In this document: one piece after another, positions 58,425 to 64,000 of the stretch
How the letters are laid out: every line of letters starts with the position of its first letter
Position numbering within the stretch: position 1 is the stretch's first letter
Assembly (NCBI GenBank): GCA_902805475.1
Contig: CADCSX010000003.1
Coordinates: 1,178,001-1,242,000, forward strand
Reading direction: 5' to 3'
From: Entonaema liquescens
Taxonomy: Eukaryota > Ascomycota > Sordariomycetes > Xylariales > Xylariaceae
DNA length: 64,000 nucleotides
The notes under the pieces: generated by a model
The model's input: only the letters and a program-made list of their open reading frames with translations
The model's database searches: none
Told to the model about the DNA's origin: nothing
Program-made: the position numbers and the translations under genes

Positions 58425-59368
58425 CTGCTACTTCCAATGGCTGTAGACGTCAGTTGTAATCACAAATAGCAGTTGCACAGTTGCAACCTGTTCTATACCG
58501 ATGCAGGCTGTGGGATTCACTCTCCAAATGATGGGTGCGCGTGATGCAGTACTGTGCAGGAGAAAGAAAATAAAAATCCCGTGAGTCTCAAGCGCGAACA
58601 CAAACAACCCTTTTCTTTGAGATGGTGCAAACTGAGAAAAGTTGAGGTCTCAGGCAAGGCTGGTCGAGAAAAAAAAAAAAAGAAGGGCCTCCTACAAAAG
58701 GAGAAAAGATGGAATGGGCGAAAGAGGGAATGGGAAGTGTTGAAGGGGCGGAAAAACTGGGGAGGCAAAATTGTTCAGCTACGGATGTACCGTAAGTGCG
58801 GTACCTAGGTAGGTCCAACGCATGTACTTCCTTATTTGTACCTGCCTAGGCTTCCCTAACCATTAGGTTGTCGCGTCTCCACATGCGTACATGTAAGCAG
58901 CTGCACATTAGGTATCTTTGAAGGTACGCAGCAGGTACAGTGGATACATTTAAAGGCATGTTCTTACGCGCTAAGTATGTACATGTAATTGCCTAGAACT
59001 TGCATGTCAACAGGTATCCGCATGAACCTTTACTTAGAGATAATTAGCCAATCGATTTCTGAATTTATCTCCAATTGTATTGTTCAATTCAACACGGGAG
59101 AATGCGGAAGTACGTTCATAGTGAAGCTGCGGACGAGAAACACTTACAGATATGGAATTGTATCTTCCTTTATTCCTTCCTTTTTCATGGTAGTACAAGC
59201 GAAATGCTTCCGGGGGGACTGGAGTCATCACGGAAATATTCCTAGGTGCCAAAGAGATATGCAACCTCCCGTTCAATTTTATTGTAACCTCTACCCAATG
59301 TACATGTTTATCTTCGAGGTATCTTCAAGCTGGAGGAAGGTCCATAGCCTCTTTATTCTAAATACTCA
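58425..59368. other. Intergenic stretch, 0.9 kb
   Basis: Promoter and leader of the Tra2-like gene, with a thirteen-A tract near 58669 and ACCTAGGTAGG-type words at 58800-58860. No other gene is supported; the frame at 58989-59588 overlaps the glutaminase last exon on the other strand. Confidence 0.5.
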
Positions 59369-61952
59369 CTACAGCTCGCTCATATCAGGCTGGTTTATAG
59401 CGATTTCTGCTCTTAAGGCTTGTTCCACATCAATCTCTGCAGGAGCTATTTCGTCTAGGAATTTCAGACCCTCTGATGCTCTGCCGCCACAAGCCCTCTC
59501 CAATGCGAGGAATGCAAAGTGGCCTCCTACTACAGGACGAGCCATAAAGTTGGGTCCAGGAAATCCACCATCGCCCTCCGTCTCGTAAAGGTCCGTCAGC
59601 GGACGATCTATAAAAGTTTATATTAGTTATTATATAGAGGGCAATAAAGCTGTGTAACTATCACGTACCTGTTGCGGTCTCATTGACCCATGTTGCAACG
59701 TGTTGTAGGATCTCCGTCCGTACCTTCTCACTCGTCACAGCGGCCGCAAAAAACTCCCAGTCGCTCTTCGTATACAGATGACGGCTATCTAACGGTAAGC
59801 CATATCTTTGGAGCACTGCATGGTACCAATCGCTCTGGATCTGGTAGATTCTGTCGGGAATGAATGCTGTCTTAGGTTTAGTGGTAGCCTCGTCCCCGAG
59901 AGGCTGCTGTTCTGAACCCCAGATTCTACTCGGTCGCTGCGAAGAAGACGTGCCGTCAGGCAGGTGGAAGCAAAGTAGAGCGTCGGCGAAAAGGTTGTAT
60001 ATCGTCGTCCACGATCCATACCAAGTGTACGCTAATTTTGCATGTGTCTTATCTCTGGATAGTCCAAAGTCCTGCCACTTGTCGATATATTCGTCGGCTA
60101 CGTTGCTGTACCACTTGGAGTCGGCCTTCTCCCCGACAACGTTAGCAATCTCACTCATGGCCTTAATTCCAATGATTCCCTTCAGCGCCAGATTTGTCTG
60201 ATTAGCTAGCCAACCAGCGAAGTCATCAGTGCAGAGTTGATTCGCCGGGATGAGTGACTCCCGGACAAGATACCCCGTCCATTGCTTCCACAGCTTATAT
60301 GAGCGCCGTACCCATCTCACAGCCACTTTCTCACCTGTGGTGCCCAGGTCTTCCCAAGTTCGATCCATTCCGTATTCATCAGCTAGAAAAGATCTTTTCA
60401 CAGACTCTGACTTGAGTGTTAAGGCTGTCTCCGGTACAGCCCGAACGAACTGGGGCTGCGGATCATCTCTGAGAGCATTAACAAGTGCAAGGCCCATGAT
60501 AAGCATGTCGCCACATTCTTCGACAGGCATATATTCATCGTTACCGTCACCATGCCCGGTTGCGTTGGGGAAGTGATATCCAAGATCATGCATGCTGTAA
60601 TCGTTGGGGTACTGGCCGCTCAACTGATGCTCGAGAAGAGGCTCCAGCAGGTATGCTAGCCACTGAGGGTTGGTGTATAAGAAGAACGGAAACGCCGGGA
60701 AGATAACGTCGACTGTCTGGAAATTGCCGTTCGACGAAATCTCCTTAAGGAATATGATGGGGTTATCCGGTGTGCCGGAAAACTGGGTCGCCCCTAGCAC
60801 TTGGCGAGCAGACAAGGCCGCAATATCTCGATAGTCGTGTGAGCCGGACGCATAGGCATCTTTGGCGAGTTGCTCAGAGTAGTTGCTAGCAAGGTACGCT
60901 GCAGTTTCATAATCATCGTAGTGGAACTGCAGCATTTCATGAGCACCCGAGAAATAAAAGTCCCACAGTGGACGCATTAATGTCAAACCTCTAGCTGAGG
61001 CAAACTGGACGACAGGATCCTGAGTGAGGGCAAAGGTAAAAACAATGCTGTCCTGAGCAGCACCAGACGATTCATTAGACCTCTCCTTAAGCTTGAAAGT
61101 CTTGGAGAAGGCGAAGATAGGTTCTTCTTCAAAGATTCCGCGATAAGAATCGTCTACTTCATTCTTCAGGGACCCGTGCTGGGCAAAATGACGTCGTATG
61201 TAGTTCGCTTCACCCGACTGATGTTCAACATCGGCTGGGGCTGAAATATGAATAGTTCCCCATTCTGCGTGATCGAAAAACTCAGTTAGGAGCTGCTCAG
61301 TATGCCGTTTGATACTCCATGTCTTAATAGGAGCCTTTGCACTACTACTCTTTTCGGTCTGGACGAGCCCCCACTCTATCTTATTGTCTCGGTTACCACT
61401 AACCCATTCTCCATTGATATCCACGTAGAGGCTTACGTCGGTCGAACCTTCTACAATAACAGTGAGGTATGACGCTGGCAGAGACTGTCTGAATGTTGAC
61501 GTGGGGGTGATGGGAGACAAGAACGAAAGGGTAATTTTCACATCGGACCCTGGGATAGTATAGGTGAGGTTTGTGGTTGAGGCATCGAATGTGGCACCGT
61601 CGTACTCGGGGAAGGAGACTTCATAACTACTAACAATCAGCTGGGGAATAGTCTAGGGTTGATATTGGAAGCTATTCACGAACCTGGAAGACTTCCTAAG
61701 GAAATCTTGCGAACGACCTAGTAGAGGATATACTGTCTTGGTCTCGGGCACCGAGGCTATAACAGCAAAGCCAACGGTGCTGCCAGTCCAGAACATCGGC
61801 CAGTGCTCCCATGGAGCATCTCGGGCATGGGCAAGCCATATACTCAAATAAGGATTTCGTACGATTAATGGCAGTACGGGAGGCGTTAAGGACGAAGCAT
61901 TGACGAGGACTAGACACAGCGCCGTAAGGGCCGGCCAGAGACACAACCTCAT
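59369..61952 (-). CDS. Secreted glutaminase (GtaA-like)
   Basis: Exons 61952-61684, 61629-59669, 59607-59369; 822 residues. A signal peptide (MRLCLWPALTALCLVLVNA) leads into LTPPVLPLIVRNPYLSIWLA and HWPMFWTGSTVGFAVIAS, typical of the DUF5127/DUF4965/DUF1793 glutaminase family. Later landmarks are TLSFLSPITPTSTFRQSLPA, FYFSGAHEMLQFHYDDYETA, HDLGYHFPNATGHGDGNDEY, MPVEECGDMLIMGLAL and TDDFAGWLANQTNLALKGII. The 54-nt first intron has a poor donor (GTTCGT) and ends GTTAG. The second intron has GTACGT/ATAG. The enzyme releases ammonia from glutamine outside the cell; its A. oryzae relative is GtaA. No frame break is seen. Confidence 0.9.
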
Positions 61953-63666
61953 GGTGACGGATCAGGCGGGTACTTGTTTATTTCTATGCTAAATAGAAAA
62001 GAGATGGTATGAATTGAGAGGAAGGGTAATGCGTTGGTTAACTAAACATGAAGACTAATGTATGCGTATAATATCGTCGGACACCTGGAGGACGAAAGTA
62101 ATGCTATCTGAAATATCTAGAGTCCGGCGCAAAAATCGACGATCAATCAACGAATAGCGCGAGAGAGGTGTGCGAGACTGCGAGTTCAAGAGAACGTATA
62201 TCTACCGGGGTAACGACGAACACCAAGCCTCCATCCGGAAGTTGGAGAAGGGAAAGAAAAGAGTTCTAGCAAGGAGTGCGGGCAGACTGAACACAATAAG
62301 TACCTGACAGAATAGACAGGATCCACCTCCCCCAGGTTTCGAAGACTACGAGGGTAGGAGGGATGAACGAACGGATGCCCGAATAAGCCATTCACGAATA
62401 GGAGTGACGACATTTCCCCACAAAACTCATACCTAGGTTAGGTGCTTTCGGGGGCTAGGGGAAGGTACCTACATGAGCGGATACCTACCTCTAGGTGGTA
62501 TTCTCATGCGACAGCAACTTCTTCTGCCGTGTGCCTTATTCCGCCTTATGCATAGGTACCTAGGTACTACATGTACCTGATCGAGTTGGAGAATAGGTAA
62601 GCAGCTAGCTGCAAGTCCCTTTCTAAATACCTGTCTAATCGAGCCGAGGGTGCCAAGGCTAGAGAGCTGAATTGAAACCATGCGGAATTGAACCCCTCCT
62701 GGACTCTAACCCCTCCTAAATGATATATTACCCCACAAGTGGTGCTATTCACCTACCACCGTCTCTTACAATTCTATCGTCCTGGTTTATCTGGTGTACT
62801 GAACACTAATAGGATAGAAGAGTGTTTGAGTATATTCTACGGCTTCTTTCCCTTTCTCTAACATTTTAGTAATTGGACGAAGTCGATTTGTTTCAAGTGA
62901 ATATGCTTCGGCATTATATACAACTAGAAGAAGAGTTGCTAGGTATCGATACGGAAGAGTTTAACCAAGCAACATCAAATCTAATAATTCATTAATATCA
63001 TTAATAAGGGTTAAATACCGAACAATTTAGAATGCTTTGTATAGAAGCTTTTGCAGAGCAATTACATACCCTCGAGTTAATAAGTATCGTGTTAGTTACC
63101 ATTTCTACCTAATTATTGGATCTAAATGGCTGTAAACCTACGAAAACGGTAAGCTAAAGTGTATCGCTATGGGGTGTTGAAAAGGCGCACCAATGAACAG
63201 TCTACTTGAGAGAACCCGTCTTCTCCGGTTTGATCCACCTCAAGTCGTTTCTTTCCGTATTGAAGCCATTCAGAATTGCTTAGTATATCTACACTCTCAT
63301 AACGCAACGATACATATCAAGTCGTTAAAGTAGTTAAAGTAGTTAACTTATAGGTAATGGTACGTTAATGGTATTACATGAGGGCATGATATCTAGACTA
63401 TTAACGCCAGAAACCGATTCCCGTGAAAACGGAAATCATCTGTTTATAGCTTACCTAAATTCTCGTGAAGTTTGAACGGAAAGATGGAGTCGTCCGCAAA
63501 GTCCTTTTTAAACCTTCCACTTTCGGTGTCTACTAGCCCGTAACGCCGTATATCGATCCCTCTTGAACTTTCTATGGCTTGTGATCTAAACAATACTACC
63601 CCGCCAGCGCTACTTTGTCGACCTTTTTACTATTTACTACGAATTAGATTACAGTAGAGGGCAATA
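61953..63666. other. Intergenic stretch, 1.7 kb
   Basis: Divergent promoter region between the glutaminase and the SDR. Dense ACCTAGGTACCTA words lie at 62430-62580. Small minus-strand frames at 62186-62752 are not supported. Confidence 0.5.
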
Positions 63667-64000
63667 ATGGCAACTCTTGACGGTAAAGTGTTCGCTATCA
63701 CCGGTGGTGCTAGCGGAATTGGGTTTGCAACCGCACAGATACTATCCAAACGAGGTGGAATTGTCTGCATAGCCGATGTTGACCCGGCAGCCATTAGCAA
63801 GGCAGAGGAATATTTTACCAGCCAAAATGCACCCTTCACTGTTGCCAAGGTAGACATCTCTAAGCGGGAAGAGGTTGAATCTTGGATCGACGGCATTGTC
63901 CAGAAATACGGCAAACTCGATGGTGCCGCCAACGTCGCGGGTATCATCGGCAAGCATCATGGCATACGAGAGGTTGCCGACCTCGACGACGACGAATGGC
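63667..64000 (+). CDS. Short-chain dehydrogenase/reductase, 3' partial
   Basis: Starts at ATG 63667 and stays open to the window end (111 codons). The sequence MATLDGKVFAITGGASGIGF has the TGGASGIG cofactor loop, then VCIADVDPAA with an Asp suggesting NAD preference, and LDGAANVAG, the NNAG-type motif. The catalytic YxxxK lies beyond the window. No donor site is evident in the visible part. Confidence 0.88.
   Translation, partial: MATLDGKVFAITGGASGIGFATAQILSKRGGIVCIADVDPAAISKAEEYFTSQNAPFTVAKVDISKREEVESWIDGIVQKYGKLDGAANVAGIIGKHHGIREVADLDDDEW

Noticed and set aside
61654..61680. 27-nt intron GTGAAT...CCCTAG in the glutaminase gene
   Set aside because: Too short for spliceosomal removal; the 54-nt alternative keeps frame and has a branch-like sequence.
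1..64000. CRISPR array, bacterial operons, 5S rRNA, polyketide or NRPS core genes
   Set aside because: None were seen; the window is eukaryotic and no spaced direct repeats or core-enzyme motifs were found.

Overview
The window is nuclear DNA of a filamentous ascomycete (Pezizomycotina, probably Sordariomycetes). Support comes from genes split by short introns with GTRAGT donors, CTAAC-type branch sites and AG acceptors, from fungus-typical families (AflR-like Zn2Cys6 factor, NmrA-like reductase, ankyrin asparaginase, GtaA-type glutaminase, N2227 methyltransferase), from tRNA genes with introns next to the anticodon, and from gene-poor spacers full of ACCTAGGTA-like words. Gene models below were built by hand from splice signals and reading phase; exon coordinates are given in each entry.

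Layout, left to right. 1-1428: tail of a METTL25/RRNAD1-type methyltransferase. 4427-5815: CASTOR-like ACT protein with a 24-nt first coding exon. 7215-9539: secreted acid sphingomyelinase-like phosphodiesterase whose last exon changes frame five times. 12717-15638: NmrA-like reductase and AflR-like regulator, both on the minus strand. 16084-17535: three tRNA genes (Val-CAC, Arg-ACG, Lys-CTT). 18146-20191: L-asparaginase with ankyrin repeats. 21457-25112: WD40 plus inositol-polyphosphate 5-phosphatase. 26609-27187: small four-exon membrane protein. 27958-29704: CID/RS protein. 31045-34026: transportin (Kap104). 34877-37244: complete hAT transposon with an 8-bp target duplication. 39582-40092: proteasome assembly chaperone 4. 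40926-42353: carnosine N-methyltransferase-like. 42580-43530: SDR. 44160-45233: FAD/NAD(P) oxidoreductase with many frame breaks. 45691-47586: unknown fungal protein. 48384-48828: complex I NDUFS5-like subunit. 49510-52358: Sec39. 52914-55097: unknown acidic/proline-rich protein. 56853-58085: Tra2-like RRM protein. 59369-61952: glutaminase. 63667-end: start of a second SDR.

Most genes are unrelated housekeeping genes (nuclear import, mRNA processing, ER-Golgi tethering, complex I, proteasome assembly) rather than an operon-like system. Possible functional groupings are only the regulator/reductase pair at 12.7-15.6 kb and two amidohydrolases (asparaginase, glutaminase) lying far apart.

The most unusual signal is the tRNA-Lys(CTT) gene at 17395-17535. 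It is perfect in every stem but is interrupted inside the T-stem, between nucleotides 52 and 53, by 68 bp that look exactly like an mRNA-type intron (GTAAGT, GCTAAC, TAG). The second notable pattern is a set of about sixteen single- or double-base frame breaks in five genes, nearly all explained by a missing C or G in a C/G run. They look more like consensus errors in the assembly than gene decay.
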